Below, in pieces: positions 1 through 5,379 of a DNA stretch of 5,882 bases. Below the pieces are notes generated by a model. That model worked only from the letters and a program-made list of their open reading frames with translations, did not search any database and had not been told where the DNA came from. Both the position numbers and the translations under genes were made by a program. The stretch covers positions 1-5,882 of the forward strand of contig CAMYKE010000106.1 of NCBI GenBank assembly GCA_947258895.1, read 5' to 3'. Numbering within the stretch: position 1 is the first letter of the stretch; each line of letters opens with the position of its first letter. The stretch comes from an uncultured Pseudomonadales bacterium. GTDB lineage: Bacteria > Pseudomonadota > Gammaproteobacteria > Pseudomonadales > IMCC2047.

Positions 1-1671
1 GCTTTTGCGGGTCAACTTGCCGACAAGTATGAGAAGTCGGGTTATATCCGCTGGATCAAGAGTGCGGAAATCCTAATTATGGCCCTGGCGGCACTGGCGT
101 TTTTTCTGCAGAGCCTATGGGGGCTGCTGGGCGTTTTGTTCCTCATGGGCGCGCAATCGGCCTTTTTCGGGCCTGTGAAGTATTCGATTATCCCGCAACA
201 CCTTGCCGAGGAGGAGCTGGTGTCAGGCAATGCCTTTGTGGAAATGGGTACTTTTCTGGCGATCCTGCTGGGGACTGCCGGGGCCGGACTGTTGATGCTG
301 CTGGAGCAGTCAACCCACTGGGTGGCGTTGCTGGTGTGCACCATCGCCATCCTCGGGCGACTTGCCAGCCAGTGGATTCCGATCGCCGAGGCACAGGATC
401 CCGGGCTGCGCATAGACCTGAACTTTATCCGCCAGGCCGGGCATACCCTGGAGTACGCCGCTCGCTCGCGCACGGTGTTCCTGGCAATCCTGGGAATTTC
501 CTGGTTCTGGTTTCTCGGTGCCTCGTACCTGACCCAGTTACCCAACTATACGATAGAAATCCTGACTTCGCAGAAAAGCGTGGTGACCCTGTTGCTTTGC
601 GTTTTCTCGGTCGGCATTGGTGTCGGCTCCTTGCTCTGTGATCGCCTGTCCGGGCATAAAGTGGAAATCGGTATCGTGCCACTGGGCTCGCTGGGCCTGA
701 GCATCTTTGGCGTGGACCTTTACTTTGCCAGCGATATGCCCACGGTGGAAAACTTGCGCAGCCTGGGTGAGTTTCTCGAGTTGCCCAATGCGCCCCGGGT
801 ACTGATCGATATGACGCTGATCGGGGTATCCGGCGGGTTATTCATCGTGCCATTGTACGCCATGGTCCAGCAGCGTACTGCCGCCAAACATCGGGCGCGG
901 GTGATCGCCGCCAATAATATTCTCAATGCACTGTTGATGGTGCTCGCCGCGGTGGTTGGGGGAGTGTTGCTGGGAGTCGCCGAGCTATCGAAAGCACAGT
1001 ATTTCCTGGTGCTGGCGTTGGCAAACGCGGCGGTCGCATGCTTTATCTATGCCCAGGTGCCGGAATTCACCCTGCGCTTCGTCATCTGGCTGCTCGGCCA
1101 CAGCCTGTACCGGGTCAGGCACCACCAACTACAGCACATCCCCGAGCGTGGAGCGGCACTGCTGGTGAGTAACCATGTGAGCTACGTCGATGCGCTGCTG
1201 CTCGGCGGCGCGATACGTCGTCCGGTGCGTTTCGTGATCCACAAGACGATCTATCAGCTGCCGCTACTGAATTTCGTGTTCAGGGCCGGGCGTACCATTC
1301 CGATCGCGTCCCGCAGCGAAGATCCGGAGACCTGCGCGCGCGCGTTTGAACTCATTAGCGAGGCCCTGCAGGCGGGACAACTCGTGGGAATATTCCCGGA
1401 GGGCCGCCTGACCCGCAGTGGCGAGCTGGGTGAGTTCAGAAAGGGCATCGAAACCATAGTCCAGCGCGATCCGGTGCCGGTGGTGCCGATGGCACTGCGC
1501 GGCCTGTGGGGCAGTTTATTTAGCCATGCCGGCAAGCGCGGGCTGCGCAAATGGCCGCTTCGCATTTTTACGAAGGTAGAACTGGTTGCCGGCGAACCCG
1601 TCCCGGCCGGGGAGGCGAACGCGGCGGACCTGGAGCAGCGGGTGCGGGAGCTGCGTGGGGTGGCATGTTGA
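1..1671 (+). CDS. Fused LplT-like MFS permease / PlsC-type acyltransferase (5' end missing)
   Basis: The frame is open from base 1, so the start lies upstream; 556 residues are visible. The first residues hold an MFS loop 2-3 motif (GQLADKYEKSG, window residues 4-14), so roughly the first two membrane helices are missing. GPVKY at 57-61 and the following NAFVEMGTFLAILLG-like stretch match the lysophospholipid transporter LplT subgroup. Hydrophobic helices continue to about residue 370. A PlsC/LPLAT domain follows: catalytic HX4D (H392, D397), the substrate-site stretch FRAGRTIPI (427-435), FPEGR (465-469) and VPVVP (492-496). By family, the permease half should flip lysophospholipid inward across the inner membrane and the acyltransferase half should re-acylate it. 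Unlike E. coli Aas, no AMP-binding acyl-ACP synthetase domain follows before the TGA, so the acyl donor must come from elsewhere. The fold and active site are clear; substrate is inferred. Confidence 0.9.
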   Translation, partial: AFAGQLADKYEKSGYIRWIKSAEILIMALAALAFFLQSLWGLLGVLFLMGAQSAFFGPVKYSIIPQHLAEEELVSGNAFVEMGTFLAILLGTAGAGLLMLLEQSTHWVALLVCTIAILGRLASQWIPIAEAQDPGLRIDLNFIRQAGHTLEYAARSRTVFLAILGISWFWFLGASYLTQLPNYTIEILTSQKSVVTLLLCVFSVGIGVGSLLCDRLSGHKVEIGIVPLGSLGLSIFGVDLYFASDMPTVENLRSLGEFLELPNAPRVLIDMTLIGVSGGLFIVPLYAMVQQRTAAKHRARVIAANNILNALLMVLAAVVGGVLLGVAELSKAQYFLVLALANAAVACFIYAQVPEFTLRFVIWLLGHSLYRVRHHQLQHIPERGAALLVSNHVSYVDALLLGGAIRRPVRFVIHKTIYQLPLLNFVFRAGRTIPIASRSEDPETCARAFELISEALQAGQLVGIFPEGRLTRSGELGEFRKGIETIVQRDPVPVVPMALRGLWGSLFSHAGKRGLRKWPLRIFTKVELVAGEPVPAGEANAADLEQRVRELRGVAC

Positions 1672-1699
1672 TGCCCGGCTCGAACCGGCCTTCTGGCCA

Positions 1700-1708
1700 T
1701 GCTAAAGT
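1700..1708 (+). promoter_or_regulatory. Possible extended -10 promoter for the dodecin gene
   Basis: TGC-TAAAGT (TG at 1700-1701, hexamer 1703-1708) has the TGn extension and matches four of six bases of TATAAT. No convincing -35 lies 16-18 bases upstream, which is tolerated for extended -10 promoters. It sits in the 70-base gap between the acyltransferase stop and dodecin and would give a leader of about 27 bases. Read-through from the upstream gene is the alternative. Confidence 0.35.
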
Positions 1709-1729
1709 GGGCGTAACCCATCTGGAGCC

Positions 1730-1735
1730 AGGAGG
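1730..1735 (+). promoter_or_regulatory. Strong Shine-Dalgarno of the dodecin gene
   Basis: AGGAGG is a perfect anti-SD match six bases before the ATG at 1742. It fixes the dodecin start and predicts high translation, as expected for a small abundant storage protein. Confidence 0.85.
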
Positions 1736-1741
1736 CCCGTC

Positions 1742-1954
1742 ATGAGCAATCACGTTTATAAGTTGGTGGATGTGGTCGGCACGTCTACTGCCGGCCTGGA
1801 GGATGCGATCCAGCGTGCGATCAAGACTGCATCGAAAAGCATTGATAATATTGACTGGTTCGAGGTTGCCGAAGTACGCGGCCATGTGGTCGATGGCGAC
1901 GTCGGGCACTACCAGGTGGTGCTGAAACTCGGGTTTCGCCTGAACGACCAGTAA
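1742..1954 (+). CDS. Dodecin, flavin-binding storage protein
   Basis: A 70-residue protein of the usual dodecin length. Dodecins assemble into hollow cytoplasmic dodecamers that bind pairs of flavins, buffering free riboflavin/FMN/FAD and shielding the cell from flavin photochemistry. Visible family features are the N-terminal beta strand NHVYKLVDVVGTS (3-15), one amphipathic helix (about 17-33), the WFEV strand (39-42), then RGH (46-48) and the closing strand HYQVVLKLGF (56-65). The flavin-stacking tryptophan corresponds to W39 and the isoalloxazine-contacting glutamine to Q58, with the 19-residue spacing known from characterised dodecins. The start is set by the perfect AGGAGG upstream. The gene has its own 70-base upstream gap and is followed after 18 bases by a NIF3-like gene on the same strand, probably in the same transcript. 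Nothing is missing or truncated. Confidence 0.95.
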   Translation: MSNHVYKLVDVVGTSTAGLEDAIQRAIKTASKSIDNIDWFEVAEVRGHVVDGDVGHYQVVLKLGFRLNDQ

Positions 1955-1972
1955 CTACCCCAAGCCTGGCCA

Positions 1973-2305
1973 ATGCAGATGTACCAGCTCACCTGCTACG
2001 TTCCGCAAACCCACCTGGAACAAGTGAAAAACGCGATGTTTGCGGCGGGTGGCGGTCGCATCGGCGCATACGACTGCTGCGCCTGGCAAACCCCTGGCGA
2101 GGGCCAGTTCAGGCCGTTGGCAGAGAGCAGTCCGTACCTTGGCAACAGCGGTGAGTTGACGCAGGTGGCAGAATACAAGGTGGAGCTGGTGTGCGAGGAT
2201 GCCGAACTGGAGGCGGTTCTGGAGGCGCTCCTTGCCAGTCACCCGTATGAAGAGCCCGCTTACGCCTACTGGCCTATCAATAGCCGCCAGCCGCCATCGG
2301 CGTAG
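1973..2305 (+). CDS. NIF3/YqfO-like small protein (CutA/PII-like fold)
   Basis: A 110-residue protein matching the stand-alone version of the domain inserted in YqfO/NIF3-family proteins. Recognisable blocks are CYVP (8-11), the VKNAMFAAGGGRIGAYDCCAW region (18-38), GQFRPL (44-49), PYLG (54-57) and the C-terminal HPYEEPAY (90-97). In the larger family this module has a ferredoxin-like, CutA/PII-like trimeric fold. The biochemical role of the short version is not established, and I assign none. Two starts are possible: ATG 1973 or ATG 1979. Relatives usually begin directly with M-Y-x-L, which favours 1979 (108 residues). Neither has a Shine-Dalgarno, so translation may be coupled to dodecin, which ends 18 bases upstream. 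The stop is 12 bases from the convergent Nudix gene. Confidence 0.88.
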   Translation: MQMYQLTCYVPQTHLEQVKNAMFAAGGGRIGAYDCCAWQTPGEGQFRPLAESSPYLGNSGELTQVAEYKVELVCEDAELEAVLEALLASHPYEEPAYAYWPINSRQPPSA

Positions 2306-2310
2306 CGGCT
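2289..2310. other. Inverted repeat at the convergent NIF3-like / Nudix junction
   Basis: AGCCGC (2289-2294) and GCGGCT (2305-2310) form a perfect 6-bp stem with a 10-base loop; an alternative inner stem is CGCC (2292-2295) with GGCG (2299-2302). It overlaps the stop codon of the NIF3-like gene. There is no U-tract on either strand, so it is not a canonical intrinsic terminator, though it could still slow polymerase or protect the 3' end. Confidence 0.3.
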
Positions 2311-2317
2311 CGGGAAG

Positions 2318-2857
2318 CTATCTGCGCAGCGGCGGCATGTCCTGCATCCGAACCGGAAAGTGGCCTGATTTGCGGTCGGCGAAATAGTGCTCCAGGGTGC
2401 GGGCGACCACCGGAAATGCCAGCTCCTGCCACGGAATTTCATGCTCCCCGAACAACCCGACCTCAAGGCTTTCCAGGCCGGCGCCAAATTCGGGTTCGCG
2501 CAGGTCTGCCAGGAAAAACATATATACCTGGTTGATATGCGGCAGGTTGAAAAGGGTGTAGATGTCACGGATCGATACTTTTGCAATCGCTTCCTCGCGG
2601 GTTTCGCGGATTGCCGCCTCGAGGCTGGTCTCGCCATTTTCCATAAACCCCGCGGGTAACGTCCACAGGCCGTAGCGCGGCTCGATCGCGCGCTTGCAAA
2701 GCAGCACCTTGCTTTTATGCACCGGCACGCATCCGGCGATGATGCGGGGATTCTGGTAGTGGATAGTCTGGCAATGATCACATACGAAGCGTTCCCGATC
2801 GTCACCCTCGGGTATGCGCCTGATGACCGGTTTTCCGCAGCTGCTACAAAAGTTCAT
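2318..2857 (-). CDS. Nudix hydrolase with N-terminal zinc ribbon
   Basis: A 179-residue soluble protein. The N-terminus is a Cys4 zinc ribbon (C4-x2-C7 and C26-x2-C29), followed by YQNPRIIAG, a hallmark of this subgroup. The Nudix box runs from G70: G-x5-E76-x7-R84-E85-T-R-E88-E89, giving the Mg2+-binding glutamates. The usual glycine two positions after the last Glu is Ile (I91), a variation this subgroup seems to tolerate. These enzymes hydrolyse nucleoside diphosphates linked to another moiety (NADH, ADP-ribose and FAD types); the zinc ribbon recalls NudC, but this protein is shorter and lacks a clear NudC-type tail, so the substrate is open. ATG 2857 is chosen because relatives begin M-[KN]-F-C-S; a GTG two codons earlier (2863) would add M-T. 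No Shine-Dalgarno precedes either. It converges on the NIF3-like gene and diverges from the DUF1289 gene. Confidence 0.92.
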   Translation of the reverse strand: MNFCSSCGKPVIRRIPEGDDRERFVCDHCQTIHYQNPRIIAGCVPVHKSKVLLCKRAIEPRYGLWTLPAGFMENGETSLEAAIRETREEAIAKVSIRDIYTLFNLPHINQVYMFFLADLREPEFGAGLESLEVGLFGEHEIPWQELAFPVVARTLEHYFADRKSGHFPVRMQDMPPLRR

Positions 2858-2864
2858 GGTCACC

Positions 2865-2870
2865 AGTCTA
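2865..2870 (-). promoter_or_regulatory. Weak -10 candidate for the Nudix gene, possibly leaderless
   Basis: On the minus strand TAGACT (four of six to TATAAT) lies only seven bases before the ATG at 2857. If used, transcription would begin at or within a base or two of that ATG, giving a leaderless mRNA, which would fit the missing Shine-Dalgarno. No good -35 is visible, so this is a weak call. Confidence 0.2.
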
Positions 2871-2979
2871 AACCAGGTACGCCGTGAAAATCACCCCCCT
2901 GAATGCTGCTGCCGACCTCGTTGCGCTGCAAACCCGCAGTTTCTGTGATCTGCCAAAACAAAAAAACGGGGCGTTTCGC

Positions 2980-3007
2980 TTGCCGAAAATTTCGGGAACT
3001 ATACAAT
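2980..3007 (+). promoter_or_regulatory. Predicted sigma-70 promoter of the DUF1289 gene
   Basis: TTGCCG (2980-2985, four of six to TTGACA), a 16-base spacer and TACAAT (3002-3007, five of six to TATAAT). Transcription would start near 3014, about 28 bases before the ATG at 3042. The in-frame ATG at 3006 overlaps this -10, which argues for the later start. Confidence 0.5.
2983..2995. promoter_or_regulatory. Operator-like palindrome inside the DUF1289 promoter
   Basis: CCGAAA-A-TTTCGG is a perfect 6+1+6 inverted repeat that overlaps the end of the -35 and fills much of the spacer. Such a site would let a dimeric repressor block polymerase. A further TTTCG lies just upstream (2974-2978). No regulator is encoded nearby, and a chance palindrome cannot be excluded. 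Confidence 0.35.
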
Positions 3008-3041
3008 GCGCGGCAATTCGCCTTTTCAGCCCGGGTCAGCC

Positions 3042-3239
3042 ATGTCGCAAACCGTTGTTCCTTCACCCTGTGTGGATATCTGCGCACTCAATACAGATGA
3101 TATTTGTATCGGCTGTTTTCGATCCGGTGATGAAATATCGCTCTGGTGGACAATGAGTGATGCCGAGAAAAGGAGTGTGTACGAGCGTCTTGACCTGCGC
3201 CGCTGCACCGGGGAAACGACTGCTGCACACCGCCAATAA
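3042..3239 (+). CDS. DUF1289 family small Cys-cluster protein
   Basis: A 65-residue protein. The N-terminus carries the DUF1289 signature SPC-x3-C-x7-C-x2-C (C10, C14, C22, C25), followed by FRSGDEISLWWTMSDAEK (26-43), the conserved charged and Trp-rich stretch of the family. The four cysteines suggest binding of Zn2+ or an Fe-S cluster; the family has no established function that I can name. A fifth cysteine (C55) lies in the basic tail. ATG 3042 is chosen because relatives begin a few residues before SPC and because the upstream in-frame ATG (3006) falls in the predicted -10. The Shine-Dalgarno is poor. The gene is single, diverges from the Nudix gene and ends directly before a strong terminator shared with the convergent Yip1-family gene. 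Confidence 0.88.
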   Translation: MSQTVVPSPCVDICALNTDDICIGCFRSGDEISLWWTMSDAEKRSVYERLDLRRCTGETTAAHRQ

Positions 3240-3268
3240 AAGAAGGGGGCCCCAGGCCCCCAATTCTT
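3240..3268. terminator. Bidirectional intrinsic terminator
   Basis: GGGGGCC (3245-3251) pairs with GGCCCCC (3255-3261) across a three-base loop, and AAGAA (3240-3244) can extend the stem with TTCTT (3264-3268). On the minus strand the stem is followed by TTCTTTTATT, a good U-tract for ending the Yip1-family transcript. On the plus strand the tail AATTCTTGT is poorer but usable for the DUF1289 gene, which stops one base before it. Confidence 0.82.
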
Positions 3269-3322
3269 GTCCGCCAAACCCCGGTGCCGGGTGACAGCTC
3301 CCTGCAGTGCGGCCCGCCTGCT

Positions 3323-3925
3323 CTAATTGGTAAATACCGGGGAGAACATCGTCCAGATGATGACGGTCGTGATGATCAGGACCACGGTTATGACCAACGC
3401 GATAGTCAAAATTGCGCTGGCGAACAGGTTGGCCCGCTCGCTGGGAATCTGGAACGCGATAGGCACACAGGTATAGAGCAGGTACACCGAATAGGTGGCG
3501 GCCACGATGAGGGTCAGCATACCGACCCAAATTACCGGATACAGGCCTACCACGCTGAGAATAAGCAGCGGCGCGCTGATAAAGGTAGCCAATGCAATGC
3601 CGTTGACGTCCTTGCTGCCGAGATTGGTATAGGTTTCACGCATCCAGTTGATGGCGAGCCCAACGACCACGATGCCGGTCAAAATTGCAAAATACGCGAT
3701 GATCACCAGGGGTATGGTGCTGGCGACCGTGAGCTTGGTCACTACACCATCACCTACCCGCCAGCCGACCTGGGTGGCGCCAATGTACCCGCAAAGCGGC
3801 GGAATGGCAGCGAGTACCAGCAGGTACCCGGTATACAGAGCAGGGCTGGCAACACGCTTTTCACGTACCGACAGGATTTCCTCCGAAGGATGGGCGAATA
3901 TGCCCCACACGTGGCTCAGTATCAT
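3323..3925 (-). CDS. Yip1-family inner-membrane protein
   Basis: A 200-residue integral membrane protein of the bacterial Yip1 (DUF1282) family. The cytoplasmic N-terminus MILSHVWGIFAHPSEE (1-16), with the conserved H-P and acidic residues, is typical, as are AAIPPLCGYIGATQVGW (39-55) and YLLYTCVPIAFQIP (148-161). Five hydrophobic segments are visible at about 29-48, 66-92, 108-128, 131-151 and 167-191. No signal peptide and no catalytic motif are seen. The bacterial family has no defined biochemical role; eukaryotic Yip1 proteins act in vesicle traffic, which cannot be carried over. The start has an ideal AAGGAG seven bases upstream. The gene probably has its own promoter in the 141-base gap behind corB, with a leader of about 74 bases, and ends at the bidirectional terminator. 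Length is normal. Confidence 0.9.
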   Translation of the reverse strand: MILSHVWGIFAHPSEEILSVREKRVASPALYTGYLLVLAAIPPLCGYIGATQVGWRVGDGVVTKLTVASTIPLVIIAYFAILTGIVVVGLAINWMRETYTNLGSKDVNGIALATFISAPLLILSVVGLYPVIWVGMLTLIVAATYSVYLLYTCVPIAFQIPSERANLFASAILTIALVITVVLIITTVIIWTMFSPVFTN

Positions 3926-3932
3926 GGCCTTA

Positions 3933-3938
3933 CTCCTT
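3933..3938 (-). promoter_or_regulatory. Shine-Dalgarno of the Yip1-family gene
   Basis: AAGGAG on the minus strand, seven bases before the ATG at 3925. It fixes the start. Confidence 0.85.
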
Positions 3939-4004
3939 AGTACACTTGATTGATGCGACTTATTTTACCAGTTTGTTGCTTGCTGTCGAAACACCGGCGG
4001 TCGC

Positions 4005-4010
4005 TATTAT
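4005..4010 (+). promoter_or_regulatory. Opposite-strand -10 (TATTAT) in the same box
   Basis: The same seven bases (4005-4011, TATTATA) read TATTAT on the plus strand, five of six to consensus. A weak TTGCTG (3980-3985) lies 19 bases upstream. A plus-strand start near 4017 would lead into the terminator at 4047-4083 with no protein gene between. Confidence 0.3.
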
Positions 4011-4011
4011 A
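4006..4011 (-). promoter_or_regulatory. Consensus -10 (TATAAT) for the Yip1-family gene
   Basis: A perfect TATAAT reads on the minus strand, with an AT-rich stretch upstream (about 4020-4045) that could act as an UP element. The -35 at 16-18 bases spacing is poor (ATCGTA-like). Transcription would start near 3999 and leave a leader of about 74 bases. Confidence 0.5.
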
Positions 4012-4016
4012 GGGGA

Positions 4017-4083
4017 TAAGCTTGTAATTACGATAATCAATTACAGCAAGCCTTGATTTCCATCAATCAGGCTTGTTCTTTTT
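4017..4083 (+). ncRNA. Candidate small RNA, antisense to the corB 3' end
   Basis: About 67 bases between a predicted plus-strand start and the end of a hairpin plus U-tract. The 5' half can form a hairpin, TGTAATT (4023-4029) with AATTACA (4039-4045); the 3' half is the terminator stem. From about 4067 on it is complementary to the last codons of corB. There is no open reading frame of note and no match to an RNA family I recognise. The U-tract is also the complement of Lys/Glu/Gln codons at the corB end, so it may be accidental. Confidence 0.22.
4047..4083 (+). terminator. Hairpin plus U-tract at the corB 3' end
   Basis: CAAGCC (4047-4052) pairs with GGCTTG (4070-4075), and TGATT (4054-4058) with AATCA (4065-4069), with a single bulged T at 4053 and a six-base loop. 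On the plus strand the stem is followed by TTCTTTTT (4076-4083), a canonical intrinsic terminator. On the minus strand the same stem overlaps the corB stop codon and is followed by CTGTAATTGATT, a weak U-tract that might end corB partially. The structure is clear; its direction of use is not. Confidence 0.45.
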
Positions 4084-5347
4084 CCGGGCGGCTGGGAAAC
4101 CGGCTGACGCGTGCGGTCTTGATGATATTGTCCTTGGTCTTTACGGTTTCCAGGTAGTAGTTATCCAGCTTGAAAGCGACGTTTGCGTCCGGTATCGATT
4201 CGAGTGCCTCAATAATCAGCCCGTTAAGCGTTTTCGGCCCCGAAGTGGGTAATCGCCAGCCCAGGTTTTTATTGATATCGCGAACGCTTGCGGTGCCATC
4301 GATAATGTATGAGCCGTCTTCCTGCGGATGAATCTCCTTGTTGCTGGCCGCGGCATCGGTCGTAAATTCACCGACGATCTCTTCGAGAATGTCCTCCAGT
4401 GTCGCCAGGCCCTGGATCTCTCCGTACTCGTCGACGACCAGGCCGATGCGCAGTTTTTCGCGTTGGAAATTCAACAGCTGATTGTTCAGCGCGGTGCTTT
4501 CCGGGATAAAATAGGGTTCCTGCGATGCCTGCACCAGCGCCGCCCTGGAAAATTCCCCGTGACTGAGGAACTGTGCCGCCTTGCGCATATGCAGCAGCCC
4601 GGAGATATTATTGATATCGCTCTTGTAGACTGGCAGCCAGGTGTGTTGGCTGGTCTTGAGCTGTTCAATGATTCCGTCGAGGTCGTCTTCCAGGTCAATC
4701 CCGATGATTTCATTGCGCGGCACCATGATATCCTCGATGGTTACCTTTTCCAGGTCAAGAATACTGATCAGCATGTTGCGGTGCTTCTTGGGGATCAACG
4801 CGCCCGCTTCATTTACAATCCCGCGCAGTTCTTCGCGACTGAGTTGTTCGGCGCGTTCGTCGTCTATCCGTACCCCGAACACCCGCAGGATACGGTTGCA
4901 GATAAAATTGACCAGCCATACCAGGGGATACAGAATCAGTAGTAGCGGCCGCAGTACATAAACTGCGGGGAACGCAATGCGCTCGGGATGCAGCGCCGCC
5001 ACGGTTTTGGGAGTGACTTCCGCGAATATCAGGATTATCAGGGTCAGACCGCCGGTGGCAATCGCGATCCCGGCGTCTCCCCAAATGCGAATTGCGATAA
5101 CGGTCGAGATCGCGGACGCCGCAATATTGACAAAATTATTGCCAATCAGGATCAACCCGATCAGGCGGTCCGGACGACGCAGCAACTGCTCGGCCAGCTT
5201 GGCGCTTCGGTGGTGGTTCTTGGCAAGGTGGCGCAGACGATAGCGATTGAGGGCCATCATGCTCGTTTCCGAGCTGGAGAAAAATCCGGAGAGGAGAATC
5301 AGGGCAAGCAATACTGATATCAGTACACTGAGGGGGACGGCGTCCAA
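4067..5347 (-). CDS. corB: CorB/YfjD-like CNNM-CBS membrane protein (CorC/HlyC family)
   Basis: A 426-residue inner-membrane protein, near the length of E. coli YfjD/CorB. In order: an N-terminal membrane segment and SSSET (24-28), the CNNM/DUF21 membrane domain to about 165 with GNNFVNIAASA (69-79) and FAEVTPKT (108-115), two CBS domains (about 207-262 and 278-330, including VVDEYGEIQGLATLED at 304-319), and a CorC_HlyC C-terminal domain (about 346-418). The family is linked to Mg2+/Co2+ export or resistance, and the CBS pair binds ATP-Mg2+ in characterised members. The start appears to be TTG: a TAG lies in frame two codons upstream, and from the TTG the distance to SSSET matches YfjD as I recall it. 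No Shine-Dalgarno serves the TTG; the good one belongs to a four-codon minigene just ahead. It lies 61 bases behind ypjD, the order known from E. coli. Confidence 0.93.
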   Translation of the reverse strand: MDAVPLSVLISVLLALILLSGFFSSSETSMMALNRYRLRHLAKNHHRSAKLAEQLLRRPDRLIGLILIGNNFVNIAASAISTVIAIRIWGDAGIAIATGGLTLIILIFAEVTPKTVAALHPERIAFPAVYVLRPLLLILYPLVWLVNFICNRILRVFGVRIDDERAEQLSREELRGIVNEAGALIPKKHRNMLISILDLEKVTIEDIMVPRNEIIGIDLEDDLDGIIEQLKTSQHTWLPVYKSDINNISGLLHMRKAAQFLSHGEFSRAALVQASQEPYFIPESTALNNQLLNFQREKLRIGLVVDEYGEIQGLATLEDILEEIVGEFTTDAAASNKEIHPQEDGSYIIDGTASVRDINKNLGWRLPTSGPKTLNGLIIEALESIPDANVAFKLDNYYLETVKTKDNIIKTARVSRFPSRPEKEQA

Positions 5348-5350
5348 GGA

Positions 5351-5365
5351 CTAATACTCTATCAT
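5351..5365 (-). other. In-frame four-codon minigene before corB
   Basis: ATG ATA GAG TAT TAG encodes M-I-E-Y and stops. It is in the same frame as corB; after the TAG comes a single codon (TCC) and then the TTG start. It has a good Shine-Dalgarno at 5372-5379. It could be a reinitiation leader, or the remnant of an older ATG start cut off by a nonsense change. Confidence 0.4.
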
Positions 5366-5371
5366 TGTCGG

Positions 5372-5379
5372 CTCACCTT
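5372..5379 (-). promoter_or_regulatory. Shine-Dalgarno placed for the minigene, not for the corB TTG
   Basis: AAGGTGAG contains AGGTGA, a six-base anti-SD match. It is six bases before the ATG at 5365 but 24 bases before the TTG at 5347, too far to serve the TTG directly. Confidence 0.6.

Noticed and set aside
42..545. A 167-residue minus-strand open frame opposite the permease
   Set aside because: Antisense shadow of the MFS coding sequence; the composition (Ser, Arg, Pro, Cys) is typical of a reverse-strand reading of GC-rich code.
1674..1696. CCGG-containing inverted repeat after the acyltransferase stop, considered as a terminator
   Set aside because: Only four pairs with a mismatch in the middle and no U-tract on either strand.
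2266..2805. A 179-residue minus-strand frame overlapping the Nudix gene
   Set aside because: Same strand but another frame; the Nudix frame carries the zinc ribbon and Nudix box, this one is Arg/Ser/Cys-rich without a motif.
3006..3041. Earlier in-frame ATG for the DUF1289 protein
   Set aside because: It overlaps the predicted -10 and would add 12 residues not typical of the family.
3281..3293. CCCGG-TG-CCGGG inverted repeat in the gap before the Yip1-family stop
   Set aside because: The loop is too small for the full stem and no U-tract follows; the strong terminator next to it explains the gap.
3284..3940. A 218-residue plus-strand open frame opposite the Yip1-family gene
   Set aside because: It is antisense to a recognisable membrane-protein gene with an ideal SD, its composition is low-complexity polar, and it resembles no family I know.
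3947..4069. A 9-bp inverted repeat (TGATTGATG at 3947-3955 and CATCAATCA at 4061-4069) around the corB-yip1 gap
   Set aside because: One arm is coding at the corB end, the arms are over 100 bases apart and do not extend; chance is a sufficient explanation.
4328..4942. A 204-residue plus-strand open frame opposite corB
   Set aside because: It lies wholly inside corB in antisense and has no recognisable domain; corB is certain from its CNNM, CBS and CorC_HlyC motifs.
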